Notes: generated from the sequence alone by a model not told the origin. Numbered from the stretch's first letter, positions 11,264-24,416 are shown. The stretch is 64,000 nucleotides of DNA from Siphonodentalium dalli (GCA_032622095.1 CP136063.1:121104723-121168722); one strand, 5' to 3'. Numbers and translations are program-made.

Positions 11264-12042
11264 TAGAACTAGCAGGGTTACCCGGCGTTGCTCAGGTTAA
11301 TGTATGCTGTGGATATTTGTTGGGAATAGAGAATGCTCTTGCTTAAAGTGTTATACGTTTTCTCATAAATTGTATATTCAAATAGCATCACAAAACATGA
11401 TTATTACAGTCATGGAATATAAGTAGTGGCTCACCTTGTCAATTGTCATTCTGTTTATCGCGATTAATCCGTTCCACCAATAATGAAGTATTTATTTATT
11501 TACAACTGAGTATACATTAGACGTTATAATATGATACATGAACATCATAAACACATTAGTTCGATAAAAGATGATAATTGGGTTTTACATATTGAGATGT
11601 ATCAATCAATCTAGTGGGTTGGACTAAGATCTCGAGGACACCTGGCTATCATATATCCATGAAGATACAGATGTTTCAAAGAAATTTCCAGGTGCTCCTC
11701 TGTTCATGGTGCTATATATTGGCTAAATATTCTTAGTTTAAACGAAATGTTGCTGCGCACATATATCAGCTACATGTGCCAGGCACAGAGCGAGATTTTG
11801 AGTTGTTTATGTCAGTCGATGAGTCTGTACTAAAACCCTTGTCAGATGTCAGTATTGGTAGGATCCTGAAAAGTCTTGTGCTACTAACTGCATTTTCTTG
11901 TATATCAGAAGAAACTATATTTGACTGCACACTGTGACCACTATTTTTGAATAGGCCTTCCATATCTCTTGACAATTTGTAACTTTTTGTGGAAACTGTA
12001 TTGAATGGAACAGACTAAATTTTGTATTATATATATGCAATC
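11264..12042. repeat. Unclassified dispersed-repeat sequence
   Basis: A repeat-like edge appears at 11270 (ACTAGCAGGGTTACCCGG). The minus strand at 11766-11990 holds a serine-rich open stretch (LSRDMEGLFKNSGHSVQSN and on) behind a plausible acceptor (ttcaatacag), ending in TGA. It has no recognised domain, and I cannot tell an exon from chance. Confidence 0.35.
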
Positions 12043-12050
12043 CTCTGACG

Positions 12051-12886
12051 TAGACCCCGAAGCCACGACAAATAGTTTTCATGGCTGGCTCAACCGATTG
12101 TCGTGGCTGGTTAACTAGCTAAGCCGGCTCAGTCACGACGTTTGTGGCTGACGAAATATGGCGGCTCAGCCGGCTGAGATGTTATCATTCAGCGTATTTT
12201 CGTTACCGGTTATAGACGCCGTTTTTTTTAGCGTTTGTGGTGAACCCGTATAATTCCAGACCACACGTAATCTTTTGATGTTGGGCTTTTCCATTATGGC
12301 GAAAATTCACAAGGATTGGCATGGATATAGGCCTACTATCTAATCGGTATAAGTAGTTACATTGGGACTTCTGTCGACTTCAGACTGCTATCACCACTGC
12401 CATCTTGCGATATATGCATGCATCATTGAATGATGAACCCGATAGTAATGATATATAATATTTCAAACTATTTTCTTTTCTTATGTGTATATATTGACAA
12501 ATGCCAGTGATGTCTGAGACTGGGTGTTGTCGATATAAACAATTTATATTTTAACCCTTTCAATACCGAATGGATGCGCCCATTCAGTTATATGAAAGCA
12601 TGCATTGGGATAGTCTATTCCACATTAAGGGGCCAGGTGTTCTGATAATATAACAACCATGCTGTGTCCATGCGAGTATACCAATATTAGACAATGCGGT
12701 TTAGTTCTTTGCGATTCACAGAACAGTTGTGCTTGACATATAAGCCCATGCACACGGCTCAGCCATTTTACAATTCCGGCGGCGGAGATTTTTAAATGTG
12801 GCTGGCGTTAGAAATAATATGGCTGGCGGCGGCTTGTAGCCAATATGGCTGGCGGCGGCGGCGTACGATGGCGGCTTCGGGCTCTA
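12051..12886. mobile_element. hAT-type MITE, copy A (836 bp)
   Basis: Termini are TAGACCCCGAAGCC on the left and the complement of TAGAGCCCGAAGCC on the right. Flanks are identical 8-bp direct repeats CTCTGACG at 12043-12050 and 12887-12894. An 8-bp duplication with TAG-type ends indicates the hAT superfamily. There is no transposase ORF. The right part carries GGC-rich repeats (GGCTGGCGGCGG). It is a diverged sibling of the copy at 13889-14760, in the same orientation. Confidence 0.88.
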
Positions 12887-12894
12887 CTCTGACG

Positions 12895-13880
12895 GTTCGA
12901 GGTCTCTCAGTTTGCACGAATATATGTATCTCTTCAATAGAATGATAAATATACGTTTAATGCTTCTTCTAGTTATCTCTTTTTGCTAGCTCATTGTGTG
13001 AATGCCTTGATTGCCATTCCCATATAAATATGACTGTTAAGAAGATACAATTGTTCAAGTGACTTATGTGGGTCACCATATGTCGGGATTGTGAAATGTG
13101 AACGCCCAACTACTTAAAATGATATGGAGATGGCCTGGTGACTGTATATAACTTATATGTGGATATCGGCGAATAGCAATCTTATCAATGATAGTGCATA
13201 TCTGCTCGCCATCCGTGACGCAAACGACACCAAATGTGATTTAATTCATGGTATATCATTAGAGAAAAACGTGTATGAATTTGGTGGAATTTGGTTTATT
13301 AAATCAATTGTTGATGCAACGCTGACTCGAACAACGCCATATTGCGAAGGTGATTATGTATTCGTTTGGTGGAAATCAGCGACAAAACTATTTCACCATA
13401 TTTTTTTAATTTCCCCTCCCACCAACAGGGTAAAAAGTTACCCCTCTTAGAACGCCTTGGTGCCATCTCGATTGTACCGCGTGAAGTTATATATAGAACG
13501 CACACAGACAGACAAAAAGACAGACAGACAGCACGATTTTATTTCTTGTATCATTTGAGAAGAACGTGTCTGAATTTGATGGTAATTGGTACTAAAAATA
13601 TTTTAAATCAATTTTGGTGACCATCCCGTCCCTATTTCGGACTCAAGCTGCACACACTAAGACTCATTAGAGATTAGAGATGCATATATATGAAATTGGT
13701 GAAAATTGGCGAGTATACAAATTCGTATCAAATTTAAGGTCCCCATATCTCTCACCCATAGGGCACCAATTTGGTGTATCTAAACCACACGATAAGATTC
13801 ATCGTATCACTAAATCGGCACTAAACATATAGATATAATTTTTTGTGTCCCTCTCATCTCTATACACCACTGACTCGAAT
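12895..13880 (+). repeat. Degenerate ~145-bp repeats, first block
   Basis: Recurring phrases like AATTTGGTGGAAAT...CGGCGA mark unit centres near 13165, 13373 and 13710. A short CAGA-rich microsatellite lies near 13500-13532. The block continues after the hAT insertion at 13889-14760. It seems to be a decayed dispersed repeat of unknown class. The ORFs across it (13157-13620) change frame from unit to unit and look noncoding. Confidence 0.6.
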
Positions 13881-13888
13881 GACCCCAC

Positions 13889-14760
13889 TAGACCCCGAAG
13901 CCACGACAAATAGTTTTCATGGCTGGCTCAACCGATTTTCGTGGCTGGTTAGCTAGCTAAGCCGGCTCAGTCACGACGTTCGTGGCTGACGAAATATGGC
14001 GGCTGAGCCGGCTGAGATGTTGTCATTCAGTGTATTCTCGTTTCCGAAATGTTCCTAATCCCCTGTTACCGGTTATAGACGCCGTTTTTTTAGCGTTTGT
14101 GGTGAACCCGTAGAATTCCAGACCACACGTAATCTTTTGATGTTGGGCTTTTCCATTGTGGCGAAAATTCACGAAGGACTGGTATGGATATACTATGTAG
14201 TTTCCCATCTAATCGGTATAAGTAGTTACATTTGGGACTTCTGTCGACTTCAGACTGCTACCATCACTGCCATCTTTCGATATATGCATGCATCATGAAT
14301 GATGAACCCGATATTAATGATATATAATATTTCAAACTATTTTCTATTCTTATGTGTAATATATATTGACAAATGCCAGCGATGTCCGAGACTGGGTGTT
14401 GTCGATATAAACAATTTTATATTTTAACCCTTTCAATACCGAATGGATGCGCCCATTCAGTTATATGAAAGCATGCATTGGGATAGTCTATTCCACACTA
14501 AGGGGCCCGGTGTTCTGATAGTATAACAACATGCCGTGTCCATGCGAGTATATGCCAATATTAGGAAATGCGGTTTAGTTCTTTGCGATTCACAGTACAT
14601 TTGTGCTTGACATATAAGCCCATGCACATGGCTCAGCCATTTTACAATTCTGGTGGCGGAGATTTTTAAATGTGGCTGGCGTTAGAGATAATATGGCTGG
14701 CGACGGCTTGTGGCCAATATGGCTGGCGGCGGCGGCGTTCGATGGCGGCTTCGGGCTCTA
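13889..14760. mobile_element. hAT-type MITE, copy B (872 bp)
   Basis: Same termini as copy A (TAGACCCCGAAGCC; GGCTTCGGGCTCTA). Perfect 8-bp duplications GACCCCAC lie at 13881-13888 and 14761-14768. Because both copies have different, perfect duplications, they inserted independently rather than arising by segmental duplication. Copy B has about 20 extra bases near 14041-14065 compared with copy A. No coding capacity. Confidence 0.9.
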
Positions 14761-14768
14761 GACCCCAC

Positions 14769-15683
14769 TTGTGACATCCTTAAACCACACGATTACACTC
14801 CTGATATCATGGAGATGATTGTTTATAAGTTTGGTGATAATCGGCGATTAAACAATTTTTTTTATCAAATTTGGTGCCAATCCCTCCCCTCTCCATCTCT
14901 CACCCAAACAGCAACACTATGGCGTCTTCAAATCACGATTAGATTCCTCGTATCATGGATAAGAACGTGTATCAATTTGGTGGAAATTGGCGCTAAAAAA
15001 AATGGGCATCAATGTTGGTGCCCCCGTCCCTGTCAATGCAACCCTGACTCGAATGAGGCCGAATTTGACAGATAAAAGCCACACCATTAAACTCCTCATA
15101 CCATGGGGATGATTTTGTATAAGTGTGGTGGCAATCGGCGACTTATTATCAAATTTAGTGCCCACCCCCTCCCAATCTCTCATTCAAAAACTACAATTTG
15201 GCGTTGTTAAATCGCACAATTAGATTCCTTGTATCATGAAGAAGAATATATATCAATTTGGTGGAAATCGGCGCTAAAATAAGTTTTATCAATTTTGGTG
15301 CCCCTCTCCCCTTCCGTTCATCCCTGTCTCAAACGACGCCACTTTTGACATATTTAAACCACACCGTTGGATTCTTCATATCATGGGGATGATTATATGT
15401 AAGTTTCATGGCAATCGGCGACAGAAAAAAAATCTGCCCCCCCCCCCCCCCTTCCGGGCACCCCTGACGCGAACGGTGCGACTTTTGCCATATTTAAACC
15501 ACGCCATTAGATTCCTCATATTATGGGGATGATTATATATAAGTTTGGTGGCAATCGGCGACAAATTTTTTTTCTGCCCCTCCCCCTTTTCTGCCCCCCG
15601 ACCATTATCTTTCTCGTAAAAAGCTACTCCTAGTAGACCCCGTTGGCATCATCTAGATGGTCCCCTGTGAATTTCTATAGAAC

Positions 15684-15718
<35 letters not shown>

Positions 15719-15720
15719 TT
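14769..15720 (+). repeat. Degenerate ~145-bp repeats, second block, with GACA microsatellite
   Basis: Units centred on AATCGGCGA-like text recur near 14837, 14985, 15131, 15272, 15412 and 15551, each preceded by a variant of CATGGGGATGATTATATA. A 15-C run lies at 15437-15451. The block ends with a (GACA)n microsatellite at about 15683-15718. Confidence 0.7.
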
Positions 15721-15849
15721 CGCAAATATAGATATAGATGTTACATTCCTTCAGTTGGCATAGCGCCTGATTGCTAACTTATCAGTTTCACGCACCCGAA
15801 CATATACGTCTTAAAAGTACAGGGCAATAACCAAAAAATAAGTAAATAG

Positions 15850-16525
15850 ATCGATAAAGATGGAATGTCAACTGCTCTTTTAAAAAGTGTTGCTGGTGAA
15901 ATTTTAGTTCCATTATCATTATGCCACATTATAAATATCTCAATAGAAAATGGTGTTGCTCCATGCAAGTGATATGAAAGTAGCTAGAGTTATCCCGTTA
16001 TACAAATCTAATGACATCAAAGCAATTCAAAACTATCGTCCAAATAGTAACCTCCCGGTTTTGTAAAATACTTGAGAAAGTTGTCTGCAGACGATTAGTT
16101 GATTTCTTCGCTGATAAATTTTATATTGGCCATTATGGCTTTCGAAAATGTCACTCAACTGTTCACCCTATAATTAGGCTACGTAATGATGTTGCTGCTA
16201 ACAATGCTAAAAAACGAAGGACTGTACTTTGGCAACCTTTATCGATTTTTTCAAAGGCCTTTGATACCTTGAATCATGATATACTATTAGCCAAATTAGA
16301 CTTCTATGCGATCAGAGGGGAACATGAAACAATGGGTTGCCAGTTAGCCTACCTTATTAAGATGGGTACCAGTGTGTAGATATGGATAGCTACATATCCC
16401 CCAAACGACCAGTTACAACTCGCGCGCCTCAAGGATTCGTATTGGGCCCTATACTTTTCCATATTTATGTTAAAGATTGCATGTTGCATTGCAGTACCAA
16501 ACTGTCTCTTCTTTTCTTTGCTGAT
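15850..16525 (+). pseudogene. Decayed non-LTR retrotransposon reverse transcriptase (CR1/Jockey-like)
   Basis: Read across several frames, the segment encodes an RT core: MSTALLKSVAGEI and IENGVAP; then VARVIPLYKS and IQNYRPNSNLPVL; then ILEKVV, YGFRKCHSTVHPI, FSKAFDTLNHDILLAKLDF (motif A region) and APQGFVLGPILF (motif B). Motif C is damaged (FADY instead of the catalytic FADD). At least three frameshifts plus stop codons interrupt it (for example near 15962, 16062 and 16378). It lacks an endonuclease and an intact C-terminus. The non-LTR family assignment is from motif style. It lies just upstream of the P1 palindrome. Confidence 0.88.
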
Positions 16526-16638
16526 TATGTTTGGCATATGAACAAAACTATATATATATTTTAATATTCCTTCCGTTGATGGCGATTTTAACAAATATGA
16601 ATATTTCTGCAACGAACGGCGTCCGTGTCTTTAAGAAC
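16526..16638 (+). mobile_element. Solo terminus of the TTAA MITE found in the 4-kb array
   Basis: The text TTTGGCATATGAACAAAACT, then CCTTCCGTTGATGGCGATTT, and the end GTCCGTGTCTTTAA closely matches the right terminus at 50093-50208 and the complement of the left terminus at 49685-49800 of the MITE in the array. No matching left end is visible here. Confidence 0.6.
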
Positions 16639-16714
16639 CATCTTAAGAAATGCATATCAGCTTCAAACAATCTTAATCTGGAAAACCAAATACTATATTG
16701 TCTGCATGATGATA

Positions 16715-19700
16715 TAGTCCAGGAGATATTGGTCGACCTCTGCACCCCCCCCCCCCCCAGGACTTAACTTCACCCCACTAATTTTCTTCCTTAAGGTCTC
16801 CTCTAATTTATTTCACTTGTTAACAAGAAAAAAAAGTGGCCGCAGAGACTCCAGACAAGATGGCGTCCATCATGGCGGCCATTTTGTTTTAATGCACCAG
16901 GTCTCTTTGATCGCCATTATAGTAAAGATGATAGCACACGTATGCGGTCTTGTTTTCCGCTCGATTCGTTATGCTAATATACAACCCTTACAAATTACAT
17001 TTATCATATAGAGGAGTCATTGGCGAACACATGGGGACCATAATATGCATTAATTGCGGGATATTTTTGTCCGATATCACGTTTTCCCAAATGCCGGTAT
17101 CATAGGTCAAAGCCGAATCTCCGTTAATAACGCGATGTTATGTTTCGAATCAATGAATGTTATTGCTATTAAAACAACACCCATGCATATATATTTGCAG
17201 GAGATACTCGAGCTAGGATTCCTCTTATACATGAGTTGAGGAATATTTACCCCAATCCAAGATGGCGGCCAAAATGGCCACCAGAAATAAAAAATCGCCG
17301 AAAATCGCTGATTTTAACATCAGTGAGCATTATTGTCATGACAACTCCACACCTGCTTACTATTGTAAGTTGGGAACACTTAGGCGAAGAACTTTCCTTG
17401 TACCATATCCAAATAAAAGTCCCCCAAATCCAAAATGGCGCCCACAATGGCGGACATATTTTGAAAAATCACCGAAATTCCCTCATATTCACATCATTGG
17501 GCATTATTGTCGAGACAACTCCACCATGCGTACAGTTGAGTTGTAAATACTGAGGTGAAGTAATTACCGTACATCACATGCAAGAAATGGTTTTCCAAAT
17601 CGAAGATGGCGGCCAAAATGGCGACCGAAATTTGAAAACACGCCTACATTCCTTTACTTTCTTAGGATGGGCGTTATTGTTTCTCGATTTCTATCCACCA
17701 TTACATGTTGATATGTATGAATTATTCATTAGGGTTTGGCAAGTGATACTCACAGTCAATATGGCGGCCAAACTGGCGGGCAGAAATTGAAAAGAAGCCG
17801 ATATTATCACATACTAATTTCAACTTTTTGTCATAATATTGATTTGTATAAACGAAACGGTACATAATATAAGCCATATATTAGTTCCAATGTAAGTCGT
17901 AGCCTTTTGGAAGGATGAAAACCCACAATCACAATGTGGCATTTCAAAATCCATTCTGCACTAAGGGCTCATACTGGCCGTAACCGTATATAGGTGCGCC
18001 GAATAGTCATATTATGACTTCCAAGAATCAAAACAACAGTACCTGAGCTTATTCTGAATTGCCACATTCAGCATTATCTAGACTCGTTTCCGTCTCTTCG
18101 TCAGATTAATCTATCTCACTCACAACAACAGTTCACTACTCTTCTTTGTAGGAGTGTGCCACTAATCGGAATGTTTCAAACAATACATATGCCGGTGTCC
18201 AGCTCACGTGTTGGTTTCGAAAGCTTGGAATTCTTAGCGAGCTTCATTCATGGTATAGCTTATGGTATAATTGAGATGCTACATATGGGGTATATGCGTC
18301 ATCTTGTGTGATACACTATAAAGGTATTCGGTCGATGCGTATACTAGCTTTCAGAAGGACCTATCTATCTGCGTATTGTCATCTTTGGTGACCTAATGGG
18401 GATAACAACGTGTACACCTGGTGATCTTCCCAAACAGCCACTTCTCAATATATGGTTCATCAATTCACATAATCATCTAATGCACTGACGTACCCGGACA
18501 ACTTCTGTTTATGGCTTCGAATGTTGAAAGCCCGACATTTGACGGATGCATTTCTGCTAAGGCGTAGAAGACCATAATGCATAATATACCCAAACTTCTT
18601 GAACATGATCATAAGAACAAGCTTGTTGGCGTCCAGCAAACGTCTCACCGAACAGATCCAAGCAGATGATAACAATACACACGGTGCTAGTTTGTGGGTA
18701 TGTGTCATGATAGTGGAAATGAAATTGGACCATGACTGCACCGCCCCTTATTTTGTTATGTTTTAGATTCAGACAGGATCTCATGTGTGGCTTTGCTTTC
18801 CTTGTATGCTAAGATTGTATGTTCCCATCCGTTTGGAAGCCGTTCTTAAACAACTGGACCAGGAGTATGCCATTGGCTACTGCTGTATAAGCCCCACCAA
18901 GACTGGGGTGTAGTCTTAAAGGCGATACTTTTGATAGTTGGTTGATATGTCATACTCACGCTGGGTGGTATGGTTCAAGAAAGTACAAATGCCATCAACC
19001 AAAGGGTGAAATGTTCAACGCGAAGAACATCCAGAGGAATGTTACGTTGATGAGCTCTTGCATTCAGTTCAACACACGTTGGTACACCAAGTGATTTCTT
19101 GGTAACATCACTAATGCGACCATTTTCCTGCTTGAGACATTAACTACTATATTATGAAGTTCTATATATAAAGCTATATGACCATAAAGTTCGCGTTCCC
19201 CAACGGCCACAGCCATTGCCATCGAGACTGTAAATTGTTCTTTAAATACATAGTGAAATAAATGCACCACAGTTCCTGACATTTTCTTGAATAATACCGC
19301 CCACATACTGACACTAACCCCGAGAGAGGATAACAAAACACGCATACATTCATGCTATAAAACATTATCCTTTAGTCCATTCGACTGTTTTGAGGGAGGC
19401 TAGCATATTATTATCCAGACAAAAGTGTACGTAGTTGAATCAGAAAGGCTTCGAAACGGATGTGGAAATACAATCTTACCACACCAAATAAAACCGACAG
19501 GCATGACGTTCGATATCTTAAACATGCACCAGGTGTAGGGGTGGTGTATACAGTGGCCCATTTCATTCCCACTATCATGGCGCATGTCCACAAACTAGCA
19601 CCGCGAGCATTGTTCTTCTCTGCTGGGAGATATTCGACGAGACAACTGTGGGGCGTCACACAGTTTGCTCGGATAATGGTCAAGAAGTGTGGGTAGTCTG

Positions 19701-21556
19701 TACACTAGGGTCTTCTCCTTAGCAAATAGACATCTGTCCAAGGGAATGAGACAGCTAGCAACCTTCGAAACACTGTCGAAGTTGTCCACATATGCCAATG
19801 CGTTCGCTGAGTTTGTGAGTTGACGAACCATCTATTGAGAAGTGACTAGCTAACTGGTTCGCCAGGTGTACATGTCGTTATCCCATGGGGTATGAGACAC
19901 ATACATAGAGATGACCTTTTGTAAACTAGTATAGGCACCGGAAAATGAATTGTTTGAAACGTTATGATTAGAGGGACCCTACTCCCAGGAAGTTTTGTCG
20001 GTGTGAGCGACCTAGATTTATCAGACAAAGAAATGGAAGCTGGTCCAGATAATTATGGACGTGACGTGGCAACTCAGAATCTGTTATCAGGTAATTGTTC
20101 TGATGTAACTATTCGGCGCACCTACGCTTACGGCCATTATCGGCGCTAAGTGGAGACTGGATTTCGAAATGCCACATCGCGATATTAATTGTGGTGTTTC
20201 ATCTTTCCAGAAGGATACGAGCTATGTTATGCGTTTTTATACCTTTAAGTTGAACTAGTGGATGGTTTATGTACAATTTCGTCGCTACATACCGATATTA
20301 TGACAAAAATATGTGAAAATATGTGAAAATATCGATTTCTTTTCAATTTCTAGCCGCCAATTTAGCAGCGATCTTGGCTGTGAGTATCAATTACCAAACC
20401 CTAATGAATACTTCATGTCACTATTCCATATCAGCATGTAATGGTGGATAGAAATCGCGAAACAATAACGCCCATCGTAAGAAAGTAAAGGAATGTAGAC
20501 TTGTTTTCAAATTTCGGTCGCCATTTTGGCCGCCATCTTCGATTTGGAAAACAATTTCTTGCATGAGATGTAATATAATTACTTCACCTCAGTATTTCCA
20601 ACTCAATTGTAAGCATGAGTGGAGTTGTCTCGACAATAATGCCCAATGATGTGAATATGAGGGAATTTCGTTGATTATTCAAAATCTGTCCGCCATTGTG
20701 GGCGCCATTTTGGATTTGGGGGACTTTTATTTGGATATGGTACAAGGAAAGTACTTCGCCTAAGTGTTCCCAACTTACAATAGTAAGCAGGTGTGGAGTT
20801 GTCATGACAATAATGCTCACTGATGTTAAAATCAGTGATTTTCGGCGATTTTTTTATTCTGGTGGCCATTTTGGCCGCCATCTTGGATTTAGGTAAATAT
20901 TCCTCAACTCAGATATAAGAGGAATCCTAGCTCGAGTATCTCCTGCAAATATATATGCATGGGTGTTGTTATAATAGCAATAACATTCATTGATTCGAAA
21001 CATAACATCGCGTTATTAACGGAGATTAGGCTTTGACCTATGATACCGGCATTTGGGAAAACGTGATATCGGACAAAAATATCCCGCAATGAATGCATAT
21101 TATGGTCCCCATGTGTTCGCCAATGACTCCTCTATATGATAAATGTATAACATGACGCAAAAATTATAACATTTTCCCACAGAGACAAACGAAAGGTGGT
21201 AACATGTCAGAAATATAGCATATTTTCACATTTCGGCGGCCATCTTGGCCGCCATATTGGATTCTGGTGTCGGATTTTTGGCTAATTTGTAAGGGTTGTA
21301 TATTAGCATAACGAATCGAGCGGAAAACAAGACCGCATGTGCGATCATCTTTACTATAATGGCGATCAAAGAGACCTGGTGCATTTAAAACAAATGGCCG
21401 CCATGATGGACGCCATCTTGTCTGGAGTCTCTGCGGCCACTTTTTTTTCTTGTTAACAAGTGAACAAAATTAGAGGAGACCTTAAGGACGAAAATTAGTG
21501 GGGTGAAGTTAAGTCCTGGGAGGGGGTGCAGAGGTCGACCAATATCTCCTGGACTA
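16715..21556. mobile_element. Giant foldback element P1 (4,842 bp; ~2.1-kb inverted arms)
   Basis: The left arm (about 16715-18855) and right arm (about 19433-21556) are reverse complements around a loop of about 580 bp. Outer ends are TAGTCCAGGAGATATTGG and its complement. By eye the outer ~1.1 kb of the arms is about 95 percent alike, while the inner part drops to roughly 70-75 percent. The arms are rich in AAGATGGCGGCCAAAATGGC-type motifs. A 14-C run lies at 16745-16758 in the left arm where the right arm has a mixed G tract. Short minus-strand ORFs (19064-19345, 19411-19683, 19595-19831) show no domain I recognise. Foldback transposons have this architecture; no clear target duplication is visible beyond ATA on both sides. 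Confidence 0.88.
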
Positions 21557-22923
21557 ATAGCTCAGAGTCGGATTATGTTACCTTTTTTTCCTTGGGAGGT
21601 GCAGGAAGACGACCAGTTACTGAATAAAATTTATATAATGGGCATAGTCAGTCAGTTATAAAAGTATACAATGGAATGATACATTATTGATTCGGAGGGA
21701 TGTTAAGGTGATAAATCATTTAAGCATACGACAGATAAATAACATTACAGAAGGAGTCCTATTTATTGAGGGAATTGTTTAGATAATAAGTCTATATGTT
21801 CGATTTGTTGAACTTATTATCTGAACACCAAGTACTCAACAATTGGTGATACTTTAGTGTAGCCTACAAAGGGTTAATCCAGTTATAACGAAGATACTCG
21901 AGTGTGGCTGATTCAGAATTTTGGATACACACAAGATCTTCTCTAGCCGTCTGGATTTTTAGGGTCCTTTTTTTTATAGTCCATCTCCTCTGGACAGTCC
22001 GTGCCTCCATAAACCTTATACACGTATATGGTTATATATAGGGCCTATAGCTATAGCCTATAATTTGCTATAGAATTATGGCCAATGTAATATATTATTT
22101 ACGCAAGCACTGCCGCTCAACTGCTCCTATGAGATCACTTCTTAGCAGTTTTATGTGCCATTTCGTTTCGATTAGGTTCCGCAGCGATAGCGATTTTTTA
22201 TTGTTTTTTAGAAGTTGAAAAGAGCGTCAAAGTGATAATAATGGCGAAAATGTGAGTTCCCGACCATTCAACCAATCGTTGGAAACCCCGTAATGAAATT
22301 GCCATGTGGATAGATGGTTTATGATTACCTTTATACGTTATTTCTGACATTTAACTGTATTTCCATGTTAATCCAATGGGGAACTATCGAGTCATTTTGC
22401 TTCCGAACCATTCAGTATAATAAATTGAAACTGTCGGAAAATCTTCCTCAGGTAGCCCTTATTGTACATACACACCGGCACACAAACAGCATTCTCTCTT
22501 GTTCGCTTCCTTGTATAAAATGGCCTGTAAATTCACTCCAAAATGTTCCATTTCTTAGCCGACTTTCGGTTTCTGATCACTTCTTAGTGGTTCCATTTCT
22601 CAGCTGATTCACAAACTATCTATTGTTATTCTACAGCCCAATTCGTGTCACATTAAGGCGCTAGTTACTTTGTATGATTTCCTACGACTACTAGGATCTT
22701 CAGCAATATCCCACGTAACATTTTATACATATATGAGCCGATATTCCCGGTCTAGTTGTCAATTAAATTGCGATTACATATGTGATGGTTATGCATATTA
22801 ACCGGTAATGAGGACACTTGCAATTTGTTTTATATAATTGGCTTATAATGGACGTATAATGTAGTGAAATCGTATCTGGCATCGTGTCGTTTATTTATAG
22901 ATTCATGCATAGTTATATAAAAG
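21557..22923. other. Noncoding stretch
   Basis: No exon recognised. Positions 22102-22164 are inversely repeated at 26206-26267 (shared core GAGATCACTTCTTAGCAGTT). A related GATCACTTCTTAG-containing piece lies near 22545-22612. A T run lies at 21968-21975. Confidence 0.5.
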
Positions 22924-23650
22924 CCGGATCCATGACAAATTTTATGATGATCAAACTAAAGGTACGACCTGTAGCCCGTGCTAAAGGATTTAGTCATACA
23001 AAGAGTAAAATCCAAGATGGCTACCGGTGGCCATGTTTTTTGGCCGAATCACCCCAAAATGACTCGTTCCCATCTACATATCAATATTAACATCCATGAC
23101 AAATTCTATAATGATCAGACTAAAGGTACGACCTGTAGCCCGTGGTAAAGGATTTAGTCATACAAAGAGTAAAATCCAAGATGGCTGCTGGCGGCCATGT
23201 TTTTGGGCCGAATGACCCCAAAAATACTCGTTCCCATCTACTTGTCAATATTAACATCCATGACAAATTTCATGATGATCAGACGACGAGTACGACCTGT
23301 AGCCGGTGCTAATGGATTGAATTTTGAAATCAAAGATGGCCGCTGGCGGCCATGTTTTTTGTCTGAATTACCCCAAAATGAATCTTTCCCATCTACATGT
23401 CATTATTAACATCCATGACAAATTTTATGATGATCAGACTAAATGTACGACCTGTAGCCCGTGCTAAGGGATCTAGTCATACAAAGAGTAAAATCCAAGA
23501 TGGCTGCTGGCAGCCATGTTTTTTGGCCGAATTACCTCAAAATGACTCGTTCCCATCTACATGTCATTGTTAACATCCATGACAAATTTTATGATGATCA
23601 AACTAAAGGTACGACCTGTAACCCGTGCTAAAGGATTTATTCATGCAATC
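22924..23650 (+). repeat. 164-bp tandem repeat, about 4.5 copies
   Basis: Units start with CATGACAAATT at 22931, 23095, 23259, 23414 and 23578, giving periods of 164, 164, 155 and 164. Each holds GTACGACCTGTAGCC, AAAATCCAAGATGGC and GGCCATGTTTTT segments. Copies are about 85-95 percent alike. The unit translates into repeated short peptides (a KIQDG-like phrase) in more than one frame without a consistent ORF, so I treat it as noncoding. Confidence 0.88.
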
Positions 23651-24416
23651 ACTAAGACGCGGACCGTACCTGATTTCCAGAACTAAGATGTGGAACCATG
23701 CATACTAAGAAGTGAAACCCACGTGTTAGCCCGAAAATTGGCTATATATCATATATCCGTGTAACATCTGACAACATAACACCCATAAATCATTACTTGA
23801 CGTTCTTGTGTAGTATAGTATTATTTCACCTGGTGTGGTCGCGAAACTATTTTATATTAGAAAAAATAACGATTTTGTCAGTCAACTGCGCAAAATGGTG
23901 TGAATTTTTGGTGATCAATGTTTCTTTTAGTGTAAACAAATATATTTGTCATACCAATGTCAGTACATTAGCGTTTAGTGTTAACCATAGCTAATAACTG
24001 CAAACGGCAGCCGGTCAAATTATGATATATTGTGATAAAACTTACCGTTCTTTGGACAACACCCTCCATTTTTCTCAAAAATCGACTATGCTTGCTTGTT
24101 GTGGATTTCCCTCCTTTAAGTGAGGAGCACCCCATTATATTGGGTATATAAAATAATGGAAGTAAAAATAAGTCAAATAAAACCTGGTAAAACTGCAATA
24201 ATGATAAAATAGTTGGTAAAATTGTGGTACTAGTGAGTTAAAAGATTTGTGTGTGCGTAAGTTACACTTAAGAACTTTTAAGTTGAGCTTTCATATGTAC
24301 ATATGTACATGAATATTTTTGTTTTGTTTTTAAGATTGGTATAGTTAAAATTGCCGTATTGACAAGAATATTTACAGGTAGTTGTTTTGCCTGTACAGCT
24401 CGGCTAGTTTGTCATT
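23651..24416. other. Noncoding stretch, partly 3' end of the adjacent retrotransposon
   Basis: The part nearest 24416 lies downstream of the minus-strand retrotransposon ORF and probably includes its 3' untranslated region. I could not locate a clean poly-A or tandem tail or a target-site duplication. No exon was recognised. Confidence 0.4.

Noticed and set aside
22931-23650. CRISPR-like regular repeats
   Set aside because: The whole 164-bp unit is repeated with no unique spacers, and this is an animal genome.
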